From: Dyadobacter sp. Leaf189 | GTDB taxonomy: Bacteria > Bacteroidota > Bacteroidia > Cytophagales > Spirosomataceae | Length of the DNA: 64,000 nt | NCBI RefSeq assembly: GCF_001424405.1 | Contig: NZ_LMPS01000008.1 | Span: 330-64,329, forward strand | Direction: 5' to 3' | Shown: positions 33,506 through 42,979 of the stretch, one piece after another | How positions within the stretch are numbered: position 1 is the first letter of the stretch | Layout of the letters: every line of letters starts with the position of its first letter | The notes under the pieces: model-generated | The model's database searches: none | What the model was told of the DNA's origin: nothing | The model's input: the letters and a program-made list of their open reading frames with translations, nothing else | Position numbers and translations under genes: made by a program

Positions 33506-35725
33506 TTAAATCTTTATCCCCACCGAAAGCAGAAAGCTCCGCCCGTCAGAACTCCAGACACCCGCTCCGGGATACATAGTCGGTCTTTTGGTAAAATATT
33601 GCTTATCGGTCATGTTGTTGATCCCCAGTCGCAAAGTATAGGCTTTACCAAGGCGGAGCGTTGCATTCAGATCCAAAAGTCCGTAGCCCGGCACTTTTCC
33701 AATGGTTCCATTTGCCGAAGGTTCGACTGTATTCAGCGGGTTTGCAAAATTGGAACTGACATAACTGTACTGCAATGTAGACGACAGCTTTTTGTATTCC
33801 AGCTGCACCCCATTCCGCGAAATCCACGCAGGTACACCCTCAACCCTGTTGCCCGCCACGCTTTTATTCTCATTACTCACCACCGCATTTCCCTTGATAT
33901 ACCTGGCGTCGAAATAGGAAGTTGAGGTAAAAAAGGAAAGTAGTCCTGCGGAGGCAGCTTCATCATCTGTTTTAAATGGTGTTGCTTCCAAATACATTTC
34001 CAGACCGCGGGTGCGGCTGTCGCCGGTTGTGGTCCGTAGCAGATAGGCTGTTCCATTTTCATCACGCATGGATACGGTCCCCATTCTGTGGTTGATCAAC
34101 ACCTGGAACACACTGATATCGTACTTCAAAATACCTTTTACATTCCCGCTGATACCGGCTTCCAGATTATACCCGTACGCATCTTTGAGGTTCTTGTCTA
34201 CCCTTTCCAGCACAGAAGCCGGGATGATATCTTTAAAAACCACCGGCCGGTAAGCCTGTGAAAATCCGGCATAGGCGCGGCTGTTGCTGCTGATCCTGTA
34301 CTGAGAGCTGATCCCGAAAAGCGGGAACCTGTGCCTGATGCTGTTGGGAAGGTTGCCCGGATCGTAATAGCTGATCTTACCTGTCATATCCGTTGCGCCG
34401 CTCTCAATCCGAAAGCCGGGCGACAGTGTCCATCGCGGAGTGATAAAAATGAGGTTTTCAATGAATGCGGCTGTATTTTTTGTCTTCATGTAAAGATCGC
34501 GGCCGAATACCGGATCAGTTAATGTCAGATCGAAATCACTGCCCGTGGTACCTTTGCCCAGCTGCCGCCTCCGCAGGTTATTGTGCATAAACTGCACGCC
34601 CGCAGAAAACACATTGCTGATCCCGGCAAACTGATACTGGTGCAAAAGCCGGAATTCGGAAGTGAAACTGCGGAAATTATCAATATCCACCTGTCTGGCG
34701 CGATACGATCCGGTGGTGGAACTGATCGTATCGGGTACATTGGCGAATGCATCAAACATGACGCTGTTCCGTGCGCCGTAAACGCCGGAAGCCGTGAATT
34801 TGAGCTGGGTAGCGGGATTGATCTTCCAGTCGACCGTGAAAGAAGGAATGTATATATCCGGGTTGAAATAGTTACGCGAACGTGTTGACTGCCGCGGATC
34901 CGCCCCGAACATCGCGTCCGTCAGCGGACCGGGTATCTGGTAAATGTACTTAGACCTGCCCAACTCCGCCTTGATCCGCAATGAGCGGCTTACTTCGTAG
35001 GATAGACTGACAAACTGCGACTGCGCATCAGAACGCGCGTTTTTCCGGTATCCGTTTGAATGCCGGTTTTGATAATATGCCTGGTAAGTCAGCTTGCCTA
35101 CCTTGCCCCCGATTGCATTATAAGAGCTGAAAAGGCCGAAAGAGCCTGCTGAATTGATTGTTTCAAATGTGATAGCGCGTGTCGTATCAGGATCTTTGGT
35201 AATGTAATTGATCATACCGCCAAACTGTGCCCCGAATTGAAGCGACGCAGTACCACGCACCAGCTCCACCCGCTGGATGGATTCCATGGCAGGACTGTAA
35301 TGACTGGCCGGATAACCATACATATCGGAGTTGGTGATCACGCCATTTTGCCTGATATTATATTCCCAGGAACGGTGCGGATCGAGGCCACGCGTTGAAA
35401 TATTCACCTGATTGCCGCTTCCGTCCATATCATACACAAAAACACCAGGTATTTTTGCAAAAATATGCCTGCCCGTTTTCTCGGTGATATTCCCGTTCAC
35501 ACCTTCCATCCGGATCACTTCACTCTTCTTACCGGCCATGATGTAGGTATTATGCACATCCGGGAGTTGCTCTGTATGAATGATGTTCCTGCGCTGCTCG
35601 ATTGTGACTTCTTTCAGGTCGAGTACTTTTTCAAAATCCTTTGTATCCTTTTTTTCATCCTGTCCATTTACATGAAAAGTAAGAGTTGTAAAAAACAGGA
35701 TCAGAAGGTAAAAACCAGATTTCAT
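33506..35725 (-). CDS. TonB-dependent outer-membrane receptor, FecA-like
   Basis: A 739-residue receptor with signal peptide MKSGFYLLILFFTTLTFHVNG. The plug domain spans residues about 50-200 (FAKIPGVFVYDMDGSGNQVN ISTRGLDPHRSWEYNIRQNG; VELVRGTASLQFGAQFGGMI), and a 22-strand barrel fills the rest, ending in the aromatic FLLSVGIKI. The plug wording is close to FecA-type ferric-chelate receptors, so iron uptake is the best guess. There is no carboxypeptidase-like N-terminal domain, unlike the other receptors in the window. It follows the DUF3179 gene with a 39-base gap, suggesting one transcript. Confidence 0.9.
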   Translation of the reverse strand: MKSGFYLLILFFTTLTFHVNGQDEKKDTKDFEKVLDLKEVTIEQRRNIIHTEQLPDVHNTYIMAGKKSEVIRMEGVNGNITEKTGRHIFAKIPGVFVYDMDGSGNQVNISTRGLDPHRSWEYNIRQNGVITNSDMYGYPASHYSPAMESIQRVELVRGTASLQFGAQFGGMINYITKDPDTTRAITFETINSAGSFGLFSSYNAIGGKVGKLTYQAYYQNRHSNGYRKNARSDAQSQFVSLSYEVSRSLRIKAELGRSKYIYQIPGPLTDAMFGADPRQSTRSRNYFNPDIYIPSFTVDWKINPATQLKFTASGVYGARNSVMFDAFANVPDTISSTTGSYRARQVDIDNFRSFTSEFRLLHQYQFAGISNVFSAGVQFMHNNLRRRQLGKGTTGSDFDLTLTDPVFGRDLYMKTKNTAAFIENLIFITPRWTLSPGFRIESGATDMTGKISYYDPGNLPNSIRHRFPLFGISSQYRISSNSRAYAGFSQAYRPVVFKDIIPASVLERVDKNLKDAYGYNLEAGISGNVKGILKYDISVFQVLINHRMGTVSMRDENGTAYLLRTTTGDSRTRGLEMYLEATPFKTDDEAASAGLLSFFTSTSYFDARYIKGNAVVSNENKSVAGNRVEGVPAWISRNGVQLEYKKLSSTLQYSYVSSNFANPLNTVEPSANGTIGKVPGYGLLDLNATLRLGKAYTLRLGINNMTDKQYFTKRPTMYPGAGVWSSDGRSFLLSVGIKI

Positions 35726-35764
35726 TATCAGCTATATACAATTGGTTATCAATGGAAGAGCAAG

Positions 35765-36907
35765 TCAATACTGCCCCGTTTCGGGATGGAAAGTTTTCCA
35801 GCTATGCCAATATTCCTGATAAGCGTTGACGGGTTTCAGATCGTCGCCGGTACCTGCAATGCGATTGCCGAGTAAGTTATAGGCTGCTTTGTCGCTGTAA
35901 AGCGTATCGTTTTGCAGCCGGAGATTCTCCTTATGCGGATTTTCAAAAGCGAAAAAGCTCCTTTTATCAGCAGCGAGCATGACTACTACCGGAGCCGATC
36001 CGACCTGATCCATGATAAGCTGCTCCTTTTTCAGCCGGTTCCAGTCAAAAGCCTTACTTCCGTCACGGGTTTTGACACCTACTACCCACGATTTATCCTT
36101 CCATGAAAGTGAATCGCTGCGGGTCAGCATCGACTTGTTTTTCCCGCTTTCGTACCGGCTCATGGAATCGTATTTAGCCTGGTAAGCCGGGTCTGGCTGC
36201 ATGATCCTGCTGTCTGGATGCAATTTCAGCCACTGTCGCAATGAAGTTTGTGAGCTGGCAATTTCAGGGAGCATTTTGCCTTTCAGCTCGCCCGCAATGG
36301 CCTCTCCATTGGCTTGTCTCCACCAGCTTCCTGTTGTTTCATCCTCAAACATTGCATTGAAATGGTCCATACCCACAAGTCTGAAATTGTCGGTTTTACC
36401 GTTTACAACAGGCTCAAAAACCCTTCCGGTCCGGCAGACCGTGCAATAGGTAACCATCACGGGTTTCCCACCCAAACTATCGCGTACCTGATGGTGATAA
36501 CCAATAAATTGAATGGGATACGCTTTTGCTTCGCCATTGACGACCGCACCGATCACCAGCCTGTCGGCACTCACTTTGTTGGCGGCTGCATTTTGCATTA
36601 ACAAGGTACCCGGCTGATAAAACATCGTATCCGCTGCCATTTCATAGTTAGCGGCATAAGTAACCCCGAATGCCACCAGCAGCAGCAAGCCAGCCGGACA
36701 CTTCATCTTAGTCTTGAAAACGGCAACTGAACCAACCAGGATCAGCGCCCAGAACGTAATCCGGAAAACCCAGCGCCAGGTATGCAGAAAGTAGGCCAGG
36801 TCAATGCTGTTCATGCGTTGACTGCCAGGCATTGGCATGATGAAGTAAACTTTGGCTATTTCGTAAATTATAATCCCGATTACACCCAGATAGAAGAGCT
36901 TTTTCAT
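35765..36907 (-). CDS. DUF3179 membrane protein
   Basis: The start is taken at ATG 36907 (MKKLFYLGVIGIIIYEI), giving 380 residues; the open frame extends to 36982 but through tandem repeat DNA. Three transmembrane helices occupy residues about 5-20, 45-65 and 72-90. The soluble part is DUF3179: VIGAVVNGEAKAYPIQFIGY, then VMVTYCTVCRTGRVFEPVVN with a CxxC pair, and MLTRSDSLSWKDKSWVVGVK. The domain's function is unknown; the CxxC suggests metal or redox chemistry. It precedes the FecA-like receptor in a probable two-gene operon, so a role in metal handling is possible. Confidence 0.82.
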   Translation of the reverse strand: MKKLFYLGVIGIIIYEIAKVYFIMPMPGSQRMNSIDLAYFLHTWRWVFRITFWALILVGSVAVFKTKMKCPAGLLLLVAFGVTYAANYEMAADTMFYQPGTLLMQNAAANKVSADRLVIGAVVNGEAKAYPIQFIGYHHQVRDSLGGKPVMVTYCTVCRTGRVFEPVVNGKTDNFRLVGMDHFNAMFEDETTGSWWRQANGEAIAGELKGKMLPEIASSQTSLRQWLKLHPDSRIMQPDPAYQAKYDSMSRYESGKNKSMLTRSDSLSWKDKSWVVGVKTRDGSKAFDWNRLKKEQLIMDQVGSAPVVVMLAADKRSFFAFENPHKENLRLQNDTLYSDKAAYNLLGNRIAGTGDDLKPVNAYQEYWHSWKTFHPETGQY

Positions 36908-36937
36908 TGATATAAAAATTTCTTGATTGACAGAAGA

Positions 36938-37032
36938 AACAAAGAAGCGCCCTTTGGCTGCGCTCAGGGTGACAATTAACAAAGAAACGCCCTTCGACTG
37001 CGCTCAGGGTGACAACTAACAAAGAAACGGGT
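36938..37032. repeat. 40-bp tandem repeat carrying a dispersed 24-bp element
   Basis: Two full 40-base units (36938-36977 and 36978-37017) and the beginning of a third. Each unit contains CCCTTYGRCTGCGCTCAGGG TGAC. The same element occurs twice as an inverted pair at 57785-57861. Such sequences are widely dispersed in intergenic DNA of many genomes. The array lies between the DUF3179 start and the MFS terminator and is not coding. Confidence 0.85.
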
Positions 37033-37054
37033 TCGCCAGATGGCAAACCCGTTT
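37025..37054 (-). terminator. Terminator hairpin of the receptor/MFS operon
   Basis: AAACGGGTTCGCCA (37025-37038) pairs with TGGCAAACCCGTTT (37041-37054) with one wobble-type mismatch and a 2-base loop. It lies 38 bases past the MFS stop on the minus strand. The trailing sequence is CTTTGTT, so the T tract is weak. Confidence 0.7.
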
Positions 37055-37092
37055 GCCTAATATATTAACCTATGATATTCACTTTTAAATTG

Positions 37093-38310
37093 TTACTTAC
37101 TGCGCGCTGTAAAAAGCAATGCAATTACGAATGGGAATGTGAAGACGAGCAACGCATTTCCAAAACCACCCAGCACACTCACCAGAGAGCCAATAAAAAA
37201 CACGGCTGTCGCGGTAAAAAACCTTCCTATGTTAAAACAAAAGCCCGTTGCAGTGCCGCGTACCTGTACAGGAAACAGCTCTGGAATGTAGCTTGACAAT
37301 GCACCCTGGCTAATCCCGAAGCAAAATGAAAGCACGGCTGTTTCGAGATAGACGATGTTGGAAAAAGTGTCATTTGTCAAAAACAGAATACAGCACATAA
37401 TCAGGCAGCCCGTGAACACGGCGGTCAACGTTTTCTTTTTACCAAAACGATTGAGCAGAACACCCGAAAAAACACCACCGAGAATGCCGCCGGCACCGAG
37501 CAGGATCATGATCAGCCCCCGTTCCTTTTGTCCGTTTTCTCCGGCTGGAATTAAAGTTTGCACCCAGGTAGGAAGCCAGGAGAATATACCCCAGAGGCTA
37601 ATCAGCACCGATCCGAATATGACAGAGCCTGAGATGAGGTTCCGCCGGTTTTCGCCAGAGAGCAACTGCCGCGGTTTCTTCCCTGCATCTTTGAGGTCAC
37701 GCCATTTGGCGGATTCAGGAGCGAATATAAAAATGATCACTGCGGTTAGCACGGGAATGATACCAATGCCGAATGCGTTCCGCCAATCAGAGAAAATCAG
37801 GTTCAGGCTTCCGGTTGTAACAATGCCGACAGGGAAACAAACTGCCAGGATACCTAGCATAACAGCCCTTGTTTTGTCATCCCAAATCTCGGAAATGTAA
37901 ACCGTGGAGATCAGCAAAACGCCGCCTACGCCCATCCCTGCGAAGAAACGGAATGCGATCAGGGCATATAAGTTTGGAACAATGGTAACCAGGCAGGTGA
38001 AAATTCCGTAAAGCGCGGTGACCAGCGTAAGTGATTTCACCCGGCCAATGCGATCACTCACAACGCCAAAAAACAAACCGCCGCACATCCAGCCGTACAG
38101 GTACAATGCATTGATATAAGCGCCTATCTCTCCCATTGCGGATTCACTTACCGGGCCGCCATTCAATTCGGGAATAGCTACCGGCAAGAACACGGACATC
38201 AGTGTTGAAACTGTCCCGCTGAATGTATAGCTCACAAAACACAATGCGAATGCAAGCCATTTTCCGGAAACGCTTTTCGATTTAGTACCTGTTATTTCGA
38301 GAGTTTGCAT
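37093..38310 (-). CDS. Major facilitator superfamily transporter
   Basis: A 405-residue transporter with twelve hydrophobic segments. The family loop between helices 2 and 3 is GVVSDRIGRVKSL, and its echo in the second half is GVLLNRFGKKKTL, as expected for the two six-helix bundles. Helix 11 region IPELFPVQVRGTATGFCFNI is also typical. The substrate is not readable from sequence. It is the last gene of a probable operon with a TonB receptor (12-base gap) and two AhpD-like proteins, so it may carry across the inner membrane the compound that the receptor brings across the outer one. A terminator follows. Confidence 0.9.
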   Translation of the reverse strand: MQTLEITGTKSKSVSGKWLAFALCFVSYTFSGTVSTLMSVFLPVAIPELNGGPVSESAMGEIGAYINALYLYGWMCGGLFFGVVSDRIGRVKSLTLVTALYGIFTCLVTIVPNLYALIAFRFFAGMGVGGVLLISTVYISEIWDDKTRAVMLGILAVCFPVGIVTTGSLNLIFSDWRNAFGIGIIPVLTAVIIFIFAPESAKWRDLKDAGKKPRQLLSGENRRNLISGSVIFGSVLISLWGIFSWLPTWVQTLIPAGENGQKERGLIMILLGAGGILGGVFSGVLLNRFGKKKTLTAVFTGCLIMCCILFLTNDTFSNIVYLETAVLSFCFGISQGALSSYIPELFPVQVRGTATGFCFNIGRFFTATAVFFIGSLVSVLGGFGNALLVFTFPFVIALLFTARSK

Positions 38311-38321
38311 AGCTCCTGCGG

Positions 38322-41093
38322 TTATCTGAATAGCTGATCGAAATTCAAACTCACATAGTACAGCCCGCCCACAGCCGGCGAACCGTAAGCCTGCACGATA
38401 TACTTGTTTGTGACGTTCGACCCGCCGATTTTGACAGTGGTTTTCAGCGACGGAATGCGATAGCTAATCTGGGCATCGAGCAGGTTGTAAGCCTGCACTT
38501 TGCCGGGGCGCATTTCGGTGAATGTACCATACCAGTCAAAGCTGCTTTGCCAGTGCCAGGCTATATTAAAGCCCAGTTTATCGGTCAGTTTTGGGTTGCC
38601 AAAAACTACATTCGACTTCCATTCGGGTGTGTTAAATGCGGGAATATTGTTGGCGTCGGCGTCTCCGATATTGAAGTCGATCCAGGTTGCATTGCCGCTC
38701 AGCCTGAAGTTCCGGGGCAGAGAATAAGTAAGTCCGGCACTTACACCCTGGATGGAAACCTGGTCAGCCGCATTGGTGTACAATTGAAAAAGCTGCCTGT
38801 CGGCACCCAGCAATTCGGCCGCCGCGGCAGGGTTTACCGATCCATCCGGCAGCAGGATATCCGACTTTGCCCGAGCTACCACGGTGTTGATCATAAAATC
38901 GGTATACTGGCTGTAATAATAGTTGACATCAAACAACAACTTCTTGCTTAACAAACCTTTATAGCCAATCTCATAGCTTTTTACTTTTTCAGATTTAATG
39001 TAAGGCACATCGGATTTTACCAGCTTATCCTTGTTGTTCGCAACTGCCTGAGGAAATGGCGTACCCTTCTGCATATCTGCACCAAATGCATTTGCAAACG
39101 CTGAGAATGAAGCAATGGTAACTGAATTCTCATAAGCGTTGAGCCCCTGCGAATTGACCGGCGCGCCACCTAAAATGATGATCGGCCCGACATTCAGCTT
39201 GATGAACTGATCACTGACGGTTGGGTTTCGAAATCCGGTCTGGTATGAGGCGCGGAAATGGTGATTTTCTGTTGGGGAAAAAACGGCGGACGCACGGGGC
39301 GTAAAGCGACCGTCGAAGTTCTCGTTCTTGTCATACCGGCCTGACAATGTAATTTTCAAATGATCTTTCCACAACGATTTGGAAGCTTGTGCAAAAACGC
39401 CATATTCTTCATTCGTCAGGTTCTTATCTTTATCGTCAAAAAGCGTCCCACCAGTTTTCAGGAAGTACTTTCTGTAATTTCCTCCAACCTGCAAATTGAA
39501 GATCTTCAATGCAGAGCTGAAATCGTACATTCCCTCAACGTGGCGCAGGCTGCATTCGCTGAGGATACCAGCGCCTGCCAAGCCTCTGGTTTTGATCAAT
39601 GCATCTTTCGCGCTATCAAATTCTGAGCTGCCCGGCAAAATACGCCCCTGATCGGCAAAGGTGCGGGCTGCATTGTGATCTTTTGAAACAATGCCCCCAA
39701 GTGCTCCATTATAAGCTGCCGCATACCTTTCAAACCAGGCTGCGTCGGCTTTATCCGGCGATACGGTTGCTCCCGTCAGGTCCTTAACCCAGGTGCGGTT
39801 GATATGCTGGCCGAGTGCGCGGGTATTGTATGAGTTGGTCGAAAGCTCCTGGTTGGTGTAAGCTCTCACGTAAAAATTACTTCCGCGGAGTTCGAGTTTG
39901 TGTTGGATAAATTTAAAATCATTGATAACGAAACGGTTACTGCCTGTATACTGCGCAGTTCCCTGGTTAAAATTTCCCTGATAAATGGCTTCCAGCTTGT
40001 CGGTGATGCGATAATGCAGTGCCGCATTCAGTTTGAGGCTGTATACCCCGTAGGTAGCGAGGTCTTTCTCCTCATAGCCGGTACGCGATACCCGCCCAAT
40101 GTTCGGAAGTGTCTGGGCCACTTCATCCCCGTAAATATTCAGCTGGTTCTTTCCAGGGTTATTCGGGCCTCGGTTTGCTTCCGGAGTATTAGGATCAATG
40201 TCCGTGTAATCGTTGGCATACCAGTCAGTCCCTTTCAGGTAAGATGCATTGACTTTGAAGGCAAACCTGTTGTTAAACGCCTTGGCATAACGGATTGCCA
40301 GATCGTACATCGGCTTGGCGCCCAGCCCGGTGCCGTCGTCAATATGGTTTACTCCGAATTTGGTCTGTGCACTGAGCCCCTGGTATTCAAACGGGTTTTT
40401 GGTACGTGTGTTCAGCATTCCATTGAACGCGATCGGACCGTACAAGGCAGATGCGGCGCCGGGAATTAACTCTGCACTTTCCACATCAATGTCGTGAGGG
40501 CCAAACAAATTGCCCATTGCAAAACCAAGTCCGGAAGGCTGGTTGTCCACACCGTCGACCAGCTGCAAGAACCGGCTGTTGCCTGTTGTGTTGAATCCCC
40601 GGGTGTTGATCTGCTTGTAAGTAAGGCTGCTCGTTACCATATCCAGCGATTTCATATTGATCAGACCGTCGTAAAAGTTAGCCGACGGTGTCTGCTGAAT
40701 GGCGCGCGAATCCATTTTCTCAATACTGACCGGCGACCGCAGGATACTCTCTTCCACCCGCGACGCAGTCACAACCACCTGGCTCAACTCTTCAATGGCG
40801 GGCGCCAGATTAACTTTCAGGTTCTGGTCAGAAACCGCTTCCACTTCCTGGCGGGCATAGCCTACCAGTGAAATCACCAGCGTTGCAGGCAATGAAGTAT
40901 TCAGCTCAAATGAACCTTCGGAGTTGGTGACTGCACCCGTATTTTTTCCTTTCACCGAAACCGACACTCCGGAAAGCGGCTTTTGGGATTCATTGTCAAT
41001 AATTTGCCCCCTGATTTTAGCTGATTGCGCGACTGCGATTTGTGAAGCGGCAATGCAGAACAGGAGCATTACGAAGCGTAAATGTTTTTTCAT
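38322..41093 (-). CDS. TonB-dependent receptor with carboxypeptidase-like N-terminal domain
   Basis: A 923-residue receptor. Signal peptide MKKHLRFVMLLFCIAASQIAV is followed by a beta-sandwich domain (KIRGQIIDNESQKPLSGVSV ... NSEGSFELNTSLPATLVISL), the plug (YDGLINMKSLDMVTSSLTYK QINTRGFNTTGNSRFLQLVD; LIPGAASALYGPIAFNGMLN) and a barrel ending LYYVSLNFDQLFR. No SusD-like partner is present, so this is not a standard polysaccharide utilisation locus. It lies between two AhpD-like genes (18-base gap) and an MFS gene (12-base gap). The substrate is likely a small molecule that needs redox or peroxide handling, but that is inference. Confidence 0.9.
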   Translation of the reverse strand: MKKHLRFVMLLFCIAASQIAVAQSAKIRGQIIDNESQKPLSGVSVSVKGKNTGAVTNSEGSFELNTSLPATLVISLVGYARQEVEAVSDQNLKVNLAPAIEELSQVVVTASRVEESILRSPVSIEKMDSRAIQQTPSANFYDGLINMKSLDMVTSSLTYKQINTRGFNTTGNSRFLQLVDGVDNQPSGLGFAMGNLFGPHDIDVESAELIPGAASALYGPIAFNGMLNTRTKNPFEYQGLSAQTKFGVNHIDDGTGLGAKPMYDLAIRYAKAFNNRFAFKVNASYLKGTDWYANDYTDIDPNTPEANRGPNNPGKNQLNIYGDEVAQTLPNIGRVSRTGYEEKDLATYGVYSLKLNAALHYRITDKLEAIYQGNFNQGTAQYTGSNRFVINDFKFIQHKLELRGSNFYVRAYTNQELSTNSYNTRALGQHINRTWVKDLTGATVSPDKADAAWFERYAAAYNGALGGIVSKDHNAARTFADQGRILPGSSEFDSAKDALIKTRGLAGAGILSECSLRHVEGMYDFSSALKIFNLQVGGNYRKYFLKTGGTLFDDKDKNLTNEEYGVFAQASKSLWKDHLKITLSGRYDKNENFDGRFTPRASAVFSPTENHHFRASYQTGFRNPTVSDQFIKLNVGPIIILGGAPVNSQGLNAYENSVTIASFSAFANAFGADMQKGTPFPQAVANNKDKLVKSDVPYIKSEKVKSYEIGYKGLLSKKLLFDVNYYYSQYTDFMINTVVARAKSDILLPDGSVNPAAAAELLGADRQLFQLYTNAADQVSIQGVSAGLTYSLPRNFRLSGNATWIDFNIGDADANNIPAFNTPEWKSNVVFGNPKLTDKLGFNIAWHWQSSFDWYGTFTEMRPGKVQAYNLLDAQISYRIPSLKTTVKIGGSNVTNKYIVQAYGSPAVGGLYYVSLNFDQLFR

Positions 41094-41111
41094 ACACGTC
41101 TATTTAAATAG

Positions 41112-41687
41112 TCAGGAAGGTTGATTTTGTTTTTTCAAATGATCGTAACCATTTGGCAATCTGTTGTAGCCATGGTCTTTAAGTCGCTGACCAAGGCCAA
41201 GATAAAATTGAGGATCAGTGGGAGCGACAGTCGCCGTTCCGTCCACATAGCGGTTGTACAGGCAAAACAGGGCGGCAATCAGTACGGTATCGTGGATCTC
41301 CAAGTCGGTAGCGCCTGCATTGCGTGCATAGGTTACCGTTTCCGGCGTCACCGCCTTTCCGCTGACCTGAACCAGCCGGGCGATTTTCAGGAGCGCCTTC
41401 ATCTTTTCACTTACCGGCGCAGTATCAATATCCTGTTTCACCATTTCACAGGTTTCGTTCTCGCCCAGTAAAATATCCGCAGCGGCGGTGTGTGCCGCCG
41501 TGCAGAATTTACATTCGTTATTGTGCGACACGATGGTCGCGATCAACTCACGCTCGCCTTCGCTCAGACTGTTCTCTCCGCGAAGCAGAAACTGGGTCAG
41601 TAACCGGATCGGGTGCGCCGTTTCCTTGCTGTATTCCAGCAAGCCGGTAATGCCTGGCAAGTGGTCAGGCAGTGGTATATGTGGCAT
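41112..41687 (-). CDS. Carboxymuconolactone decarboxylase/AhpD-like protein, copy 2
   Basis: The start is placed at ATG 41687 (MPHIPLPDHLPGITGLLEYS), matching the start of its neighbour; the open frame goes on to 41810 but would run into that gene. The 191-residue product has the AhpD-type centre CKFCTAAH (Cys59, Cys62, His66) and the second helix bundle LEIHDTVLIAALFCLYNRYVDG. Family members are hydroperoxidases or decarboxylases; with CxxC and His the peroxidase-type chemistry is more likely. It is a paralogue of 41701-42255, 13 bases upstream. Confidence 0.87.
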   Translation of the reverse strand: MPHIPLPDHLPGITGLLEYSKETAHPIRLLTQFLLRGENSLSEGERELIATIVSHNNECKFCTAAHTAAADILLGENETCEMVKQDIDTAPVSEKMKALLKIARLVQVSGKAVTPETVTYARNAGATDLEIHDTVLIAALFCLYNRYVDGTATVAPTDPQFYLGLGQRLKDHGYNRLPNGYDHLKKQNQPS

Positions 41688-41700
41688 TTTGAGAGTGCTT

Positions 41701-42255
41701 TTAGTCTTGAAGAACCGGGAACCTGACGTAACCTGTGTGGGCCATACGTTGACCCATTTCGCGGTAGGCTTCGTTTTCCTGAGGTGCCCAGGTACCCAGT
41801 CCGTCGACATAGCGGTTAAACATGCAAAAAGCTGCGGCGATCAGCACGGTATCGTGGATTTCCTGGTCTGTCGCCTGCTCGGCTCTTGCATTTGCTACAT
41901 CTTCGTCCCGCACTTCTTTTCCGCTTTGCTGCACTTTGGCAGCGATACGGAGCAAAGCGCGCAGTTTGGGAGATACTTCGATTTGTCTGAAATCATTTTT
42001 GATATCGTCAACCAAAGCCAGGTCACATTCCAGGTGCGCCATGGCGGCAGCGGCGTGGGAAGTGTGGCAGAAATGACAATTGTTAAGATGTGAAACGTAA
42101 GCTGCGATCAGCTCTCTTTCGCCACTGGTCAGTGAAGAGCTGCTCCTGAGTAAAGTTTCGGCTAATAGCTGCAAAGGTGCTGCCGTTTCCGGCCTGAAAT
42201 TGAAAAGTCCGACAATGCCCGGAAGTGATTCGTCGGGCAGGGTAATATGTGCCAT
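41701..42255 (-). CDS. Carboxymuconolactone decarboxylase/AhpD-like protein, copy 1
   Basis: A 184-residue all-helical protein starting MAHITLPDESLPGIVGLFNF. The redox centre reads CHFCHTSH (Cys60, Cys63, His67), and the C-terminal half has EIHDTVLIAAAFCMFNRYVD. The two adjacent copies share the order, the start motif and the YVDG segment, and clearly come from a tandem duplication followed by divergence. The copies may pair as a heteromer, since AhpD proteins form trimers or hexamers. It is the first gene of the probable four-gene operon 42255-37093. Confidence 0.87.
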   Translation of the reverse strand: MAHITLPDESLPGIVGLFNFRPETAAPLQLLAETLLRSSSSLTSGERELIAAYVSHLNNCHFCHTSHAAAAMAHLECDLALVDDIKNDFRQIEVSPKLRALLRIAAKVQQSGKEVRDEDVANARAEQATDQEIHDTVLIAAAFCMFNRYVDGLGTWAPQENEAYREMGQRMAHTGYVRFPVLQD

Positions 42256-42387
42256 TTTCGGATGAATCGGTTATAGTAAATAGTTACTTGTCCCTTCCGG
42301 CAGATCGCAACATCAACAATCGTGCATAAACGCGGTCGTTTGTGCAAAATCTTGGCTCAGATCTTCGGAATGGGATAAATGGATTTA

Positions 42388-42975
42388 CTATGCGCGATCG
42401 GGTGGCGGCGCGGGAATGGAAGAGTGCCTGTCGGATGTAAAGGCAGGTGTTGATGAAGGAATAATCAAATGGGAGGGAGTCCATTCCAGCACATAAAAGA
42501 CGTGCTTTCTACCCTGGCCCATGTATTCTTTAAGGAAATTTTTGAGAATGCTGGAATGCTGATCTTTGGCATTGTCAGACTGTTGGCCGGTAACCTGATC
42601 ATTGATCTTGGAAACCAAATCGGTAAACCTGTCACGAGCGGTTTGGTCCAGCTCACAATGCACGTACATGGTATCGTTTAGCAGCTGCTGGCTTTTCATC
42701 TGGTAAAACCTGCCTTCATGCCGGATCTGTCCTTCCACAGCTTCCGGCGTTTCCCAGTTGGTCTGATAAGGAACAGCCACAGGCACTTTGATGACAATAT
42801 CCGCCGAGCTGGCCGACTGCTGAATCAGATCCGTATTCACTGCACTGATCTCATGCCGCTCTTCCAACAGGTAGACTATCGAATAGCCCACCATATTATA
42901 GAGCAAAAGCCCGAGCAGCATTATGGATAAAATCCCGCGCAATGTTTGAATAGGAAGAAAGATTGAACTTAGCAA
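42388..42975 (-). CDS. Hypothetical membrane-anchored protein
   Basis: Not recognised. A 195-residue frame starting at TTG 42975 (ATG 42921 is a shorter option). Residues about 12-36 form one transmembrane helix (LRGILSIMLLGLLLYNMVGY), followed by an extracytoplasmic region rich in Q, D and S (HEGRFYQMKSQQLLNDTMYV HCELDQTARDRFTDLVSKIN) and a proline-rich end. This is the topology of a Bacteroidota accessory membrane protein of unknown job. It lies between two operons: a terminator (42980-43020) is directly upstream, and the AhpD-like gene begins 132 bases downstream. Confidence 0.6.
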   Translation of the reverse strand: MLSSIFLPIQTLRGILSIMLLGLLLYNMVGYSIVYLLEERHEISAVNTDLIQQSASSADIVIKVPVAVPYQTNWETPEAVEGQIRHEGRFYQMKSQQLLNDTMYVHCELDQTARDRFTDLVSKINDQVTGQQSDNAKDQHSSILKNFLKEYMGQGRKHVFYVLEWTPSHLIIPSSTPAFTSDRHSSIPAPPPDRA

Positions 42976-42979
42976 AGTT

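Noticed and set aside
36938..37032. Possible CRISPR array
   Set aside because: Two full units in direct contact with no unique spacers, and the same element occurs elsewhere as an inverted repeat. Not CRISPR.
41701..41810. N-terminal extension of the second AhpD-like protein
   Set aside because: The open frame extends upstream, but it overlaps the first copy by more than 100 bases and the paralogue starts at the equivalent of ATG 41687.
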